Part shown: piece after piece, positions 1 through 9,236 of the stretch
Layout of the letters: the number at the start of each line of letters is the position of its first letter
Position numbering within the stretch: position 1 is the first letter of the stretch
Origin: Pseudomonas asiatica
GTDB taxonomy: Bacteria > Pseudomonadota > Gammaproteobacteria > Pseudomonadales > Pseudomonadaceae
NCBI RefSeq assembly: GCF_009932335.1
Contig: NZ_BLJF01000001.1
Location: 682,001 to 746,000, forward strand
DNA: 64,000 nucleotides
Direction of reading: 5' to 3'
Position numbers and translations under genes: made by a program
The notes under the pieces: model-generated
Databases searched by the model: none
Told to the model about the DNA's origin: nothing
Seen by the model: only the letters and a program-made list of their open reading frames with translations

Positions 1-48
1 ACTCTGATGCCAGCCCACCCCCATCACCAGACACACCGCCAACCCTTT

Positions 49-691
49 ATGCTTAACTGTTCGCTCAAAACAAGCGAACACTTGCCCCTCGACCGCACCA
101 GCCCCACCCCGCTGGTGCAGCAACTCACCGACCACCTGCAAACCTGGATCGACCAGCAACGCCTGCGCCCGGCGCGCGCCTGCCGTCGATTCGGGCCTTG
201 GCCCGCAGCCAGGCGGTCAGTGCGTCGTAGTTGGCGCGCGGCCACCGAGCTGGCCCAGGCAGTGCGCCAGGTAAGCCGTGGCAACCCGCAGGACCTGTTC
301 GACTATTGCCCACCCCTTGGCCTGGCCAGCCTGCGCCAACAGCTGCACAAGCGCCTGGCGCAGCTGGGCATCGCCGCCGGCCCCGAACGTATCCTCACCA
401 CCCACGGCGCCAGCCACGGCCTGGACCTGCTGGTGCGCACCCTGCTGCGTCCGGGCGACACGGTCCTTGTGGAAAACCCCGGCTACTACAACCGTCTGGG
501 CCCGGGTGCCAGGCCGCGATTTTGCCAGCCTGGAGCGCCTTGCACTGGAACACGACGTGCTGCTAACCCCCGGCAGCGCCTTCGATTACCAGGGCGCGGC
601 CAGCGCCTGGCTGCGCATCAATGTCGCTTACGGGCAGGACTCCCGCGCCCAGGCCTTCCTTCAGCACGCAGGGCGACCTCTGCCAAGCTGA
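49..691 (+). pseudogene. MocR/PdxR-type (GntR-aminotransferase) regulator, decayed remnant
   Basis: The fragments resemble a MocR-family regulator, in which a GntR winged helix is fused to a fold-I aminotransferase domain. The 5' part (from ATG 49) reads as the GntR N-terminus. Around 171-221 the recognition part (GARLPSIRALARSQAVS) is in another frame and then breaks off. A fold-I segment with HGASHGLDLLVRTLLRPGD and ENPGYYN follows in the first frame to about 490. After a further shift and deletion, only the C-terminal end (LLTPGSAFDY, LRINVAYGQD) is seen, ending near 691. The gene is about 210 codons instead of about 450-480 and needs at least two frame changes plus internal deletions, so it is not functional. 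The upstream edge of the window may hide nothing more, because the start is present. Confidence 0.75.
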
Positions 692-807
692 TAGCGACAC
701 GCTCATAGCTATTTGACACTATTCTGACGTCAGGCCCTTGTTCATCGGCTGGCAACGTTGCCACCCTTGGCCTTCGGGATAACCTCGCACGCAGAAGGGG
801 AATCGGC

Positions 808-2748
808 ATGGGCACGAGCAAGCACGGTGTGCTGGCGAACCTGGGCATGGCACGCAAACTCGGCCTGGGCTTTGCCCTGGTGCTGGTGCTGACCCTGGCG
901 GTGGCCGGCATTGGCATTGCCGCGCTGCACAGCGTTGGCCAGCGCTTCGACAGCTTGCGCCAGCTGGCCCAGTTCAATACTGACCTGCTGCGCTTGCGCC
1001 AGCACGAGCAGGCATTTGCCCTGCGCTCCGACCTGCAGCAGGCCGAGGCCTTGCGCAGCGGCTTGCAGGGCCTGGTCGAACGCGCCCGTGGCCTGCCGGC
1101 GCTGGCGGCGGTGGAAACCGACCTGGCAGCCTATGGCCAGGCGTTCGAGGCCTTTGTCGAGGCGGTGCAGGCCAAGGAGCTGGCGCTGGACATGGCCAGT
1201 TGGTCGGTGTCCAGCGTGGCCAATAACCTCGATGTACTGCAGGCCGGCCTGGCCGATGACGGCGTGTATACCCTCAAGCAGTCCCAGGGCCAGCAGGGCG
1301 GCGCGTTCCTCGAGCAGGCCACGCAGGTGGCGCAGGTGTCGCGGCTGATGCTGCAGGCCATGGACGAAGCGCGGGTACGCCTGGAAAAAAGCCGCAAGGG
1401 CGAAGAGGGCGTCAGCCAGGAGCGCATTGCCCAGACCGTCGAAGCCGCCAGCCTGGTCAGCCAGTTGCAGGGCGCTGTCAGCGATGCCGGCTACCAGAGT
1501 GTGCTGGGCGAAGTGGCGGGGCACATTGGCAGCTTCTCGGAAAAGCTTAACGAATACACGGACCAACTGGCCCGCGAGCAGGGCTTGAAGGCGCAGTTGC
1601 AGGCCAGTGCCGAGCAAGTCACCAACCGGGTCGACCAGGCTTACCTGGGGCAGGAGCAGGCCCTGCAGGGCGAATTGCAACGCAATGCCGTGGCCATCGG
1701 CCTGGCTACCGCATTGGCGCTGCTGGTAGGTGTGCTGGCAGCCTGGCTGATCACCCGCGCCGTGGTCGGCCCGCTCAAGCATGTGATTGCCCGCGCCCAG
1801 CGCATCGCTGCCGGCGAGCTGAGCTTCGACGCCCAGGCACCACGCCGTGACGAAGTAGGGCAGTTGATGCAGGCCATGCAGCAGATGGCGGCGGGCCTGT
1901 CGGGCATTGTCAGCGGTTTGCAGCAGGGCATCGAGCAACTGGCCGGCAATGCGCAGGCGCTGTCGGCGGTGACCGAGCAGACCAACCGCGAGGTGGGCAG
2001 CCAGAAGGAAGAGACCGAGCAGGTGGCCACCGCCATGCAGCAGATGACCGCCACCGTGCACGATGTGGCGCGTAATGCCGAGGAGGCGGCGCAGGCGGCC
2101 CAGGCTGCGGATGAGAAGGTTGATTCCGGGCAGCAGGTGGTGCGCCAGAGCATGCAGCGCATCGAGCAACTGGCGTCGGCGGCGGAGACGGCCAGCGCCG
2201 GTATCGACAACCTCAGTGCCGAGATCCACACCATTGGCGACGTGCTGGAAGTGATCAAGAGCGTGGCCGAACAGACCAACCTGCTGGCGCTGAATGCTGC
2301 TATCGAAGCAGCCCGGGCTGGTGAGCAGGGGCGTGGCTTTGCCGTGGTCGCTGACGAGGTGCGTGCGCTGGCGCGGCGTACCCGGCAGTCTACCGAGCAG
2401 ATCGAGACCTTGGTCGCCAGCCTGCGCGGCAATGCCCAGCAGTCGGTGGCGCAGATTCGCGGCAGTACCGAGCTGGTGCGTTTGGCGGTGGCTGATGCAC
2501 TGCAGACCGAAAGCGCGCTGGGCAGCATTGCGGCTGCGGTGTCATTGATTCAGCAGATGAACCAGCAGATTGCCGCGACGGCCGAGCAGCAGAGCTCGGT
2601 GGCAGAAGAGATCAGCCGCAGCGTCACGCAGATCCGTGGTAGTGCCGATCAGGCGGCGTTGGCGATGCAGGATAATGCCCGGTCGAGTATCGAGCTGGCG
2701 CAGTTGGGTACCGACCTGAAGGGGATGGTGGGGCATTTCAGGCTTTAG
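808..2748 (+). CDS. Methyl-accepting chemotaxis protein, HBM-type sensor
   Basis: This is a 646-residue inner-membrane chemoreceptor. TM1 lies at about residues 18-40. A helical periplasmic sensor of about 250 residues follows and resembles the helical bimodular (HBM) domain of P. putida McpS/McpQ, which bind TCA-cycle acids. TM2 is at about 295-316, HAMP at about 317-370, and a long signalling coiled coil follows. The highly conserved hairpin ([20 protein letters not shown] onwards) starts near residue 485. There is no C-terminal pentapeptide for CheR. ATG 808 is preceded by agaagggg. The ligand cannot be read from the sequence. HBM assignment is an inference from helical periplasmic length and pattern; the MCP call is certain. 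Confidence 0.93.
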   Translation: MGTSKHGVLANLGMARKLGLGFALVLVLTLAVAGIGIAALHSVGQRFDSLRQLAQFNTDLLRLRQHEQAFALRSDLQQAEALRSGLQGLVERARGLPALAAVETDLAAYGQAFEAFVEAVQAKELALDMASWSVSSVANNLDVLQAGLADDGVYTLKQSQGQQGGAFLEQATQVAQVSRLMLQAMDEARVRLEKSRKGEEGVSQERIAQTVEAASLVSQLQGAVSDAGYQSVLGEVAGHIGSFSEKLNEYTDQLAREQGLKAQLQASAEQVTNRVDQAYLGQEQALQGELQRNAVAIGLATALALLVGVLAAWLITRAVVGPLKHVIARAQRIAAGELSFDAQAPRRDEVGQLMQAMQQMAAGLSGIVSGLQQGIEQLAGNAQALSAVTEQTNREVGSQKEETEQVATAMQQMTATVHDVARNAEEAAQAAQAADEKVDSGQQVVRQSMQRIEQLASAAETASAGIDNLSAEIHTIGDVLEVIKSVAEQTNLLALNAAIEAARAGEQGRGFAVVADEVRALARRTRQSTEQIETLVASLRGNAQQSVAQIRGSTELVRLAVADALQTESALGSIAAAVSLIQQMNQQIAATAEQQSSVAEEISRSVTQIRGSADQAALAMQDNARSSIELAQLGTDLKGMVGHFRL

Positions 2749-2777
2749 GTGCCTGGCGTGGGATTTTCGTTGGTGTT

Positions 2778-3033
2778 GAGATCGAGCGCCGCCCGCGCGG
2801 CGCTTCGCGGGGCAAGCCCGCTCCCACATTTGTTGCAACGTGCCGAACCTGACAAGCCATGGTTGCCAGCCTTGGTGGGCTGGCTGGATTTCTGAGTTGG
2901 CACTGTTGCCGCCTTTCCTGTCTCAAGCCATGCACCAGGGCTGACAACGCTTCTCCCACAGGCATGGTCACGTTGCAACAAATGTGGGAGCGGGCTTGCC
3001 CCGCGAAGCGCCGCGCGGGCGGCGCTCGATCTC
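2778..3033. repeat. Inverted pair of composite REP elements (module D plus type A core)
   Basis: The two arms, 2778-2840 and 2971-3033, are near-perfect inverted copies about 63 bp long. Each begins with module D (gatcgagcgccgcccgcg) followed by a type A core (gcaagcccgctcccaca) and ttgttgcaacg. About 130 bp of unique sequence lies between them. They fill most of the 305-bp gap between the chemoreceptor and the convergent BenE gene, and could form a large cruciform or RNA hairpin. Nothing else is seen in the gap. Confidence 0.85.
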
Positions 3034-3053
3034 AACCCCACCCCAATCTATCG

Positions 3054-4244
3054 TCATACCCTACGTGGGTTCAAAATCACCAAGGCCAGTACCCCCGCCA
3101 CAATCCCCCAGAACGCCGAACCAATCGAGAACAAGGTCAGCCCCGAAGCCGTAACCATGAAGGTGATCACGGCAGCCTCCCGCTCCCGCGCTTCGCTCAT
3201 GGCCACGGTCAGCCCGTTCATGATCGAGCCGAACAGCGCCAGCGCCGCAATCGACAGCACCAGTTCTTTTGGCAGCGCCGCAAACAGCGCCGCCAAGGTC
3301 GCGCCGAACACCCCGGCAATACCATAGAAAATCCCGCACCACACCGCCGCGGTATAACGCTTGGCCGGGTCTTCATGGGCATGTGGCCCGGTGCAGATCG
3401 CCGCGCTGATCGCCGCCAGGTTGACCCCATGCGAGCCAAACGGCGCCAGCAGCAGCGAGGCAAAACCGGTGGCCGAGATCAGTGGCGAAGCCGGCACCTG
3501 GTAGCCGTCGGCGCGCAGCACGGCCACACCCGGCATGTTCTGCGAGGTCATCGCCACCACGAACAGCGGAATGCCAATGCTGATGGTCGCCGCCAGCGAG
3601 AAGCTTGGCGTGGTCCACACCGGCGTGGCCATCTCCAGCCGGAAGCCGCTGAAGTCCAGCAGGCCCAGGGCGCCGGACAGCGCCGTACCCACCAATAGCG
3701 CGGCCAGCACGCAGTAACGCGGCGACAGGCGTTTGACCAGCAGGTAGCTGAAGAACATGCCCAGTACCAGCAGGGTGCGATGCTGGGCGGCAACGAAGAT
3801 TTCGCTGCCGATCTTGAACAGGATACCCGCCAGCAGCGCCGAGGCCAGCGAGGCCGGGATGCGCTTGACCAGGCGCTCGAAGCTGCCGGTCAGGCCACAG
3901 ATCAGCACCAGCACGGCACAGGTGATGTAGGCGCCGATCGCTTCGCCATAGCTGACCCCGCCCAGGCTGGTGATCAGCAGGGCGGCGCCGGGGGTGGACC
4001 AGGCCACGGTGATCGGTGTGCGGTAACGCAGCGACAGGCCGATGCTGCACACCGCCATGCCGATCGACAACGCCCAGATCCATGAGGAAATCTGCGCGGT
4101 GGTCAGCCCGGCTGCCTGGCCGGCCTGGAACATCAGCACCAGCGAGCTGGTATAGCCGGTGAGCATGGCGATGAAGCCGGCGACCACCGCCGACGGGGAG
4201 CTGTCTGCCAGGGGCCGCAGGCGTACGGAAGTGGCATCGGTCAT
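3054..4244 (-). CDS. BenE-family transporter (benzoate:H+ symporter family)
   Basis: This 396-residue polytopic inner-membrane protein matches the BenE/YdcO family along its length. The family is known for proton-coupled benzoate uptake. Features are a proline/glycine-broken first helix (AVVAGFIAMLTGYTSS), the family-typical TPGAALL segment and about 10-12 predicted helices. ATG 4244 follows aagga at good spacing; an in-frame TTG two codons upstream is less likely. No ben catabolic genes are nearby, so the natural substrate is uncertain and could be another aromatic or small acid. It is transcribed alone, between repeats. Confidence 0.85.
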   Translation of the reverse strand: MTDATSVRLRPLADSSPSAVVAGFIAMLTGYTSSLVLMFQAGQAAGLTTAQISSWIWALSIGMAVCSIGLSLRYRTPITVAWSTPGAALLITSLGGVSYGEAIGAYITCAVLVLICGLTGSFERLVKRIPASLASALLAGILFKIGSEIFVAAQHRTLLVLGMFFSYLLVKRLSPRYCVLAALLVGTALSGALGLLDFSGFRLEMATPVWTTPSFSLAATISIGIPLFVVAMTSQNMPGVAVLRADGYQVPASPLISATGFASLLLAPFGSHGVNLAAISAAICTGPHAHEDPAKRYTAAVWCGIFYGIAGVFGATLAALFAALPKELVLSIAALALFGSIMNGLTVAMSEAREREAAVITFMVTASGLTLFSIGSAFWGIVAGVLALVILNPRRV

Positions 4245-4402
4245 GAACAAAATCCTTGTAAAGGTGTAAGCAGTTTTTTCAGACTACAGCGAGCAAGGTT
4301 GATCCTTGCCATACAGCGGCCATTGCTTTTAGCCGTACAGTCGCCAACTATTGGGCGCAAATGCAGAACTGCACAGGCAGCCACAAGAATGGTGCCCGCT
4401 TT

Positions 4403-4496
4403 TGTAGGAGCAGCCTTGTGCTGCGAAGAGGCCGTTTCAGCCCATGCAGGTGCTGCGCCTGTAACGGCCTCTTCGCAGCACAAGGCTGCTCCTACA
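4403..4496. repeat. REP type B inverted pair
   Basis: Two inverted copies (4403-4433 and 4466-4496) of tgtaggagcagccttgtg plus ctgcgaagaggcc flank a 32-bp spacer, between the divergent BenE and GST-like genes. The pair overlaps the likely GST promoter region. Confidence 0.85.
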
Positions 4497-4536
4497 GGGC
4501 CAGGCGAGATCTTTGGCATAGAGGGGGAGAGGGGCG

Positions 4537-5139
4537 ATGTACAAGGTCTACGGCGACTACCAGTCGGGCAACTGTTACAAGGTCAAGCTGATGTTGAGCC
4601 TGCTGGGCCGGCCATATGAATGGCACCCGGTGGACATCCTCAAGGGCGAGACCGAAACGCCCGAGTTCCTGGCGATGAACCCCAACGGCAAGGTACCGGT
4701 GCTGGAGCTGGAAGACGGCAGCTACCTGTGGGAGTCCAATGCCATTCTCAACTACCTGGCCGATGGCAGCGAGTTCCTGCCCACCGAGCCACGCCTGCGC
4801 ACCCAGGTGTTGCAGTGGCAGTTCTTCGAGCAGTACAGCCATGAGCCGTACATTGCAGTGGCGCGTTTCATCCAGTTCTACCTGGGGTTGCCGGACGAGC
4901 GACTGGAGGAGTACCGCAAGCTGCACAAGGGCGGTTACAAGGCACTGAAGGTGATGGAGCGGCAGCTGCAGATGACGCCGTTCCTGGTCGGCGAGCAGTA
5001 TTCGATTGCCGATGTGGCGTTGTATGCCTACACCCACGTGGCGCAGCAGGGCGGGTTCGACCTGGCCGACTACCCGGCAGTGAGGGCCTGGCTGGAGCGG
5101 GTCAGCAGCCACCCGCGGCATGTGCCGATGGTGGGCTAG
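4537..5139 (+). CDS. Glutathione S-transferase family protein
   Basis: This is a 200-residue cytosolic protein with a thioredoxin-fold N-terminal domain (residues 1-80). It has the glutathione-binding turn NPNGKVPVLELEDG followed by ESNAIL, then a helical C-terminal domain with YSIADVALYAYTHVA (the GST N-capping box region). Ser or Tyr near the N-terminus (YQSGNCYK) would activate glutathione. ATG 4537 has a purine-rich leader (gagggggagagggg). It is monocistronic. The electrophilic substrate is unknown. Confidence 0.88.
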   Translation: MYKVYGDYQSGNCYKVKLMLSLLGRPYEWHPVDILKGETETPEFLAMNPNGKVPVLELEDGSYLWESNAILNYLADGSEFLPTEPRLRTQVLQWQFFEQYSHEPYIAVARFIQFYLGLPDERLEEYRKLHKGGYKALKVMERQLQMTPFLVGEQYSIADVALYAYTHVAQQGGFDLADYPAVRAWLERVSSHPRHVPMVG

Positions 5140-5151
5140 TTTATAGCCTTC

Positions 5152-5251
5152 GCCGGCCTCTTCGCGGGCATGCCCGCTCCCACAGGTATTCCACAATATT
5201 CAGCCCTGTGGTGAACCTGTGGGAGCGGGCGTGCCCGCGAAGAGGCGGGCA
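5152..5251. repeat. REP type A inverted pair
   Basis: Copies at 5152-5186 and 5215-5251 (gcctcttcgcgggcatgc with cccgctcccacagg and its complement) sit between the convergent ends of the GST-like and glutaredoxin-like genes. Confidence 0.88.
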
Positions 5252-5269
5252 CAGGCCGCCGGCAAACGG

Positions 5270-5641
5270 TCAGGCCGAAGCGAACCGCTCATCCAGGTAG
5301 GCAATGATCGCCTTGGACTCATACATCCAGGTCACCTTGCCCGCTTCTTCAATACGCAGGCACGGTACTTTCACCCGGCCGCCACCTTCCTGCAGGGCCT
5401 GGCGGTGCACTGGGTCGTTCTTGGCATCGCGCAGCGCCACCGGCACGTTCAAACGGTGCAGGGTGCGGCGGGTCTTGACGCAGAACGGGCAGGCGTGGAA
5501 CTGGTACAGCGCCAGGCTCTGGGCCGCTTGCTCGACGCGGGCCTGGGCGGCGGCGTCGCGCTTGCGCTTGGCCGGGCGGCTGATCCAGTCGCCGAACACG
5601 ATGAGCTGGCCGAGGCCAACCCGCAGGGCTTTGACGATCAT
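5270..5641 (-). CDS. Glutaredoxin-like / GST-N domain protein
   Basis: This 123-residue protein has an N-terminal hydrophobic/basic extension (about 45 residues) and then a glutaredoxin fold. The redox motif CPFC lies near residue 51, with the cis-proline loop VKVPCLRIEE and a C-terminal YESKAIIAYLDERF typical of glutathione-binding domains. The likely role is a glutathione-dependent thiol-disulfide oxidoreductase. ATG 5641 is chosen because it follows caggag by six bases; the TTG two codons upstream lacks this. It lies downstream of folE on the same strand, but a terminator-like hairpin separates them. Confidence 0.8.
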   Translation of the reverse strand: MIVKALRVGLGQLIVFGDWISRPAKRKRDAAAQARVEQAAQSLALYQFHACPFCVKTRRTLHRLNVPVALRDAKNDPVHRQALQEGGGRVKVPCLRIEEAGKVTWMYESKAIIAYLDERFASA

Positions 5642-5658
5642 GGGCAACTCCTGAAATG

Positions 5659-5683
5659 AAAAAGCCGACCCGGCAGGGTCGGC
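5659..5683 (-). terminator. Rho-independent terminator after folE
   Basis: On the minus strand, 8-bp arms (gccgaccc/gggtcggc at 5664-5671 and 5676-5683) with a 4-nt loop are followed by five T residues. It lies between folE and the glutaredoxin-like gene. Confidence 0.75.
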
Positions 5684-5700
5684 TCGGGGTCAGCAGCCAA

Positions 5701-6246
5701 TCACTTGATCAGGCTGAGGAACTCGCTGCGGGTGGCGGCGTTTTCGCGGAACTCACCCAGCATCACCGAGGTGATCATGGTCGAGTTCTGCTTCTCGACA
5801 CCGCGCATCATCATGCACATGTGCTTGGCTTCGATGACCACGGCAACGCCGGCGGCACCGGTTACCTGCTGCACGGCCTCGGCAACCTGGCGGCTGAGGT
5901 TTTCCTGGATCTGCAGGCGGCGAGCGTACATGTCGACGATGCGCGCCACCTTCGACAGGCCCAGTACCTTGCCCTTGGGCAGGTAGGCCACGTGCGCCTT
6001 GCCGATGAACGGCAGCATGTGGTGTTCGCACATCGAATACAGCTCGATGTCCCGGACCAGCACCATTTCGCTGTTGTCAGAGCTGAACAGCGCGTTGTTG
6101 GTGACTTCTTCCAGTGTTTGCTCATAACCGCGGCAAAGGTACTTCATCGCCTTTGCAGCCCGCTTGGGCGTGTCGAGCAGGCCCTCACGGGAGACGTCCT
6201 CGCCAATCTGGCTGAGGATCTCGGTGTAGTTCTGTTCCAGGGACAT
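5701..6246 (-). CDS. folE: GTP cyclohydrolase I (FolE type I)
   Basis: This 181-residue cytosolic enzyme converts GTP to 7,8-dihydroneopterin triphosphate, the entry step of tetrahydrofolate and pterin synthesis. Zinc-site and catalytic motifs are visible: [19 protein letters not shown] and, toward the C-terminus, a [10 protein letters not shown] segment holding the second cysteine ligand. Length matches the family. ATG 6246 ([10 protein letters not shown]) is preferred over the ORF extension because it fits homologues and has caggtagatcc just upstream. The downstream terminator suggests a short transcript. Confidence 0.95.
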   Translation of the reverse strand: MSLEQNYTEILSQIGEDVSREGLLDTPKRAAKAMKYLCRGYEQTLEEVTNNALFSSDNSEMVLVRDIELYSMCEHHMLPFIGKAHVAYLPKGKVLGLSKVARIVDMYARRLQIQENLSRQVAEAVQQVTGAAGVAVVIEAKHMCMMMRGVEKQNSTMITSVMLGEFRENAATRSEFLSLIK

Positions 6247-6316
6247 GGATCTACCTGTGGGAAAAAATCGCAAAAACGAAGGGTACGGCGGTGAGGGCGG
6301 CGCTGCAAGCGCGGCG

Positions 6317-6877
6317 TTACTCGTCGCGGCCTTCGAGCATGGTTCGCTTAAGCATCACATACACCGCGCCGGTGCCGCCGTGGCGGGCGCTGCACGAGGC
6401 AAAACCGAGCACCTGCGGGTGCTGGCGCAGCCAGGTGTTGACGTGGCTCTTGATCATCGGGCGCTTGCCGTCCAGGCGCGCGGCCTTGCCGTGGGTAACT
6501 CGCACGCAGCGCACTTCCAGTCTGGTGGCCTCGGCGATGAAATCCCACAGGGTTTCGCGGGCCTTTTCCACGGTCATGCCATGCAAGTCGAGGCTGCCCT
6601 CGAACGGGATCTGCCCCAGCTTCAGCTTGCGCAGCTGGCCTTCCTGCACGCCATCGCGGCGCCACAGCAACTCGTCTTCGGCGCCAACGTCGATGACGAA
6701 CTGGTCGGACATGCCGTCGATCACCAGCGCCTTGTCACTGCGCACGGTCGCCGCCTGACGCAGGCCGGCCAGCTTCTGGCGGTCGGCCTTGGGCTTGCCG
6801 ACTTCGGCGCGGTCGTGCCTGATCGGTTTGACACCGCGCACTTCGGCCTTGAACAGGGAAAAATCGTCGTCTTGCAT
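6317..6877 (-). CDS. Smr-domain protein (Smr/MutS family)
   Basis: This 186-residue protein has a charged N-terminal half and a C-terminal Smr domain (about residues 95-183). Domain landmarks are [11 protein letters not shown], the VTHGK loop and a [10 protein letters not shown] end. Stand-alone Smr proteins in bacteria are nucleases or RNA-binding factors; E. coli SmrB cleaves mRNA on collided ribosomes. Whether this copy acts in that way cannot be told here. ATG 6877 has gagg at proper spacing. It lies 70 bp upstream of folE on the same strand, so the two may be cotranscribed. Confidence 0.85.
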   Translation of the reverse strand: MQDDDFSLFKAEVRGVKPIRHDRAEVGKPKADRQKLAGLRQAATVRSDKALVIDGMSDQFVIDVGAEDELLWRRDGVQEGQLRKLKLGQIPFEGSLDLHGMTVEKARETLWDFIAEATRLEVRCVRVTHGKAARLDGKRPMIKSHVNTWLRQHPQVLGFASCSARHGGTGAVYVMLKRTMLEGRDE

Positions 6878-6935
6878 GATGCCTCCACGTGGGCGGCGTA
6901 GTTTACGCGACTGTGGGGCCTTGTGCAGCCTGTGT

Positions 6936-7037
6936 GGGCCCTATCGCCGGCAAGCCGGCTCCCACAGGATTACCAAGGGCCTGAGGACTTGTGGGGTACC
7001 TGTGGGAGCTGGCTTGCCGGCGATAGGGCCGGTACAG
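6936..7037. repeat. REP type A-prime inverted pair
   Basis: Copies of ccctatcgccggcaagcc plus ggctcccacag face each other about 28 bp apart and reach to within 3 bp of the stop codon at 7041. Confidence 0.88.
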
Positions 7038-7040
7038 GTT

Positions 7041-7361
7041 TCAGTCATGCTTCTTCATCAGGTGCGGCGACAGGTTCAGTTCCCGCCCGCGGCGCAGGCG
7101 AATGCGGCTGCGCCGCCAGAAGCGCACGCCCAGCCACAGCAGCAGCAAACCGGCAACGGTGAGGATGCCGGCCAGTGGTTTGTTGGCGTTGAGCTCCGCC
7201 AGGGCAGGGTAGTTGCCCAGCAGGCCGGCAACGCCGGCCATCGCCAGCAGCACGCCAAGGGTCGCCAGCATGGCCGAAAGGCCTGCCGCCAGGCGGGCAC
7301 CCCAGTTACGCGGTTCGCGCGGGCGCAGGCGCTTGGCGTCTAAACTGCCTTTGAGCTTCAT
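7041..7361 (-). CDS. Small conserved membrane protein
   Basis: This 106-residue protein has a basic N-terminus (about 20 residues), two hydrophobic helices (LSAMLATLGVLLAMAGVAGL and LAGILTVAGLLLLWLGVRFW) and a basic tail. It is probably an inner-membrane hairpin. I do not recognise a functional family; similar short proteins occur in other pseudomonads. ATG 7361 has gagag upstream. It is a monocistronic unit next to the isochorismatase-like gene. Confidence 0.65.
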   Translation of the reverse strand: MKLKGSLDAKRLRPREPRNWGARLAAGLSAMLATLGVLLAMAGVAGLLGNYPALAELNANKPLAGILTVAGLLLLWLGVRFWRRSRIRLRRGRELNLSPHLMKKHD

Positions 7362-7447
7362 TCCGCTCTCCTCTGTGGATATCCGGAATTCGACCTGGGG
7401 CCGCCCATCGGGTTCCGCCCGGCTGCCGGGCGGTTGTACTCAGCCGC

Positions 7448-8038
7448 TCAGATCAGGCTGGCGGTGGGGGCCACGCAAGCGAAGTTGTCGGCCATCACGG
7501 CCATTTCGCACTGGTGGATCTGCGCGGCCGGGATCACCCTATCCTTGAATGCCAGGTCGCGGGTCGCCGAAGCGTCTTCCACCAGGGTGCAGCGGTAACC
7601 ATAGTCCTTGGCGCGGCGTACCGTGGTGCTGACGCTGGAGTGGCTCATGAAACCGCAGACGATCAGGTCCAGGTGGCCCAGCGCCTGCAGGGTCTCATGC
7701 AGCTGGGTGTTCTTGAATGCATTGGGCATGCGTTTTTCGATGACGATTTCGCCTTCCAGCGGCTCCAGCCCCGGAATGAACTGGCCGGCCGGCCCTTGTG
7801 GGTCGAAGCGGCCACCGACAGTGCCCAGGTGGCGAACGTGGATGATCGGACGGCCGCTCTTGCGCGCGGCGTCGAGCAACCTGGCGATGTTGGCCACGGC
7901 CTCGTCCATGCCCGACAGCGCCAGGGGCCCGCTGAGGTACTCCTTTTGCGCATCGATGATGATCAGGCTGGCGTGGCTCAGCTTGGCCGGCGGGTAGTCG
8001 CGGCCAGTGAGGCGAAACATCGTGGTTGGAACGGACAT
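7448..8038 (-). CDS. Isochorismatase-like (cysteine hydrolase) fold protein, nucleophile Cys replaced
   Basis: This 196-residue cytosolic protein has the isochorismatase/nicotinamidase fold. The catalytic Asp (LIIIDAQKEYL) and Lys (IVIEKRMPNAF) are present. In the loop normally carrying the nucleophile (typically SHMC or THVC), this protein reads GFMSHSSVSTTVRR, with serine where cysteine is expected; the nearest Cys is four residues earlier. Some family members (EntB) also lack it. The function could be a different hydrolysis or a binding role. ATG 8038 follows an aggag; longer upstream readings lack support. Confidence 0.82.
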   Translation of the reverse strand: MSVPTTMFRLTGRDYPPAKLSHASLIIIDAQKEYLSGPLALSGMDEAVANIARLLDAARKSGRPIIHVRHLGTVGGRFDPQGPAGQFIPGLEPLEGEIVIEKRMPNAFKNTQLHETLQALGHLDLIVCGFMSHSSVSTTVRRAKDYGYRCTLVEDASATRDLAFKDRVIPAAQIHQCEMAVMADNFACVAPTASLI

Positions 8039-8218
8039 CAAGGGCTCCTTGGATAGGGCTTTTGTATACCTATTCTCCCCTGCCTTGGCGCCAATGGGAA
8101 TGGTTGACAACGCAAGCGGCATGGTTACTGGCTTGTGGCTAGCCATTGGGTAAGGCAAAGGAACAAATGTGCGGGTGGGGCTGTTAGACTTTTGTCCGGT
8201 CTGAATTAGGAGTACCCC

Positions 8219-9127
8219 GTGATCACATCCCGCCTGCGCACGCTGCGCGACTACATCCGCTGGGCGGTCAGCCGCTTCCACGAGCACGACCTGTTCTTCG
8301 GCCACGGTGCCGACAACGCCTGGGACGAGGCCCGCCTGCTGGTACTGGGGGCGGTGCACCTGCCGTGGGAGGTGGCCGACAGCTATCTGGACTGCATGCT
8401 CGAGGACGACGAGCGGGTACGCCTGCAGCACCTGCTCAAGCGCCGTATCGAAGAACGCGTGCCGGCCGCCTACCTGTTGGGCGAAGCCTGGTTCTGCGGC
8501 ATGTCGTTCATCGTCGACGAGCGCGTGCTGGTGCCGCGTTCGCCGATTGGCGAGCTGATCGAGAAACGCTTCGAGCCGTGGCTGGCGAGCGAGCCGGCGC
8601 GCATTCTTGACCTGTGCACCGGTTCTGGCTGCATCGGCATCGTTGCCGCCGACGTGTTCCCCGAGGCCGAGGTAGTGCTGGCCGACCTGTCGTTCGAAGC
8701 GCTCGAAGTGGCCAACCAGAACATCGAACGCCACGGCCTGGACGGGCGCGTGTACACCGTGCAGGGCGACGGTTTTGGCGGTTTACCGGGGCAGCGTTTC
8801 GACCTGATCCTGTCCAACCCGCCGTATGTCGATGCCGAAGATTTCGACGACATGCCGGCCGAGTACCACCACGAGCCCGAGTTGGGCCTGGCCTGTGGCA
8901 ACGATGGCCTGGACCTGGTGCGGCGCATGCTGGCCGAGGCGGCGGACCACCTCACCGACAAGGGCTTGCTGATTGTCGAGGTGGGCAACAGCCAGGTGCA
9001 TGTCGAGGCGCTGTACCCCGAGGTGGACTTTGCCTGGCTGGAGTTCGAGCGCGGTGGGCACGGGGTGTTCATGCTGACCGCCGAGCAGTGCCGGCAGCAT
9101 CAGGAACTGTTCAAGGCCCGGGTCTGA
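8219..9127 (+). CDS. prmB: Ribosomal protein L3 N5-glutamine methyltransferase
   Basis: This 302-residue SAM-dependent methyltransferase modifies a glutamine of ribosomal protein L3. An N-terminal helical domain (residues 1-95) precedes the Rossmann-like methyltransferase domain with [13 protein letters not shown] (SAM loop), an acidic VLADLSFEA strand end and the glutamine-methylase signature NPPYVDAED. The start is GTG 8219, preceded by aggag. Position just upstream of aroC matches pseudomonad gene order as I recall it. It is distinguished from PrmC by its longer N-terminal domain and the [13 protein letters not shown] segment. Confidence 0.93.
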   Translation: MITSRLRTLRDYIRWAVSRFHEHDLFFGHGADNAWDEARLLVLGAVHLPWEVADSYLDCMLEDDERVRLQHLLKRRIEERVPAAYLLGEAWFCGMSFIVDERVLVPRSPIGELIEKRFEPWLASEPARILDLCTGSGCIGIVAADVFPEAEVVLADLSFEALEVANQNIERHGLDGRVYTVQGDGFGGLPGQRFDLILSNPPYVDAEDFDDMPAEYHHEPELGLACGNDGLDLVRRMLAEAADHLTDKGLLIVEVGNSQVHVEALYPEVDFAWLEFERGGHGVFMLTAEQCRQHQELFKARV

Positions 9128-9132
9128 TTCCA

Positions 9133-9226
9133 GGGCCTCTTCGCGGGTAAACCCGCTCCCACAGGTATAGCGTTGCCCTCAGGTGCGACGCGGACCCTGT
9201 GGGAGCGGGTTTACCCGCGAATTAGG
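9133..9226. repeat. REP type A inverted pair
   Basis: Copies of cttcgcgggtaaacccgc plus tcccacagg sit in opposite orientation between the convergent prmB and the gene ending at 9237. Confidence 0.88.
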
Positions 9227-9236
9227 CGACGCGGTC

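Noticed and set aside
742-2229. Long minus-strand ORF antisense to the chemoreceptor
   Set aside because: It is a third-position shadow of the MCP gene; composition is low-complexity (H/L/Q-rich) with no ribosome site or motif.
4403-4496. Inverted repeat pair as a simple terminator
   Set aside because: Arms have no adjacent T tract and the same sequence recurs across the window, so REP-type repeat is the better call, though it may still affect transcript ends.
8039-8734. N-terminal extension of the isochorismatase-like ORF
   Set aside because: It runs antisense through the prmB start region; the aggag-preceded ATG at 8038 fits family length.
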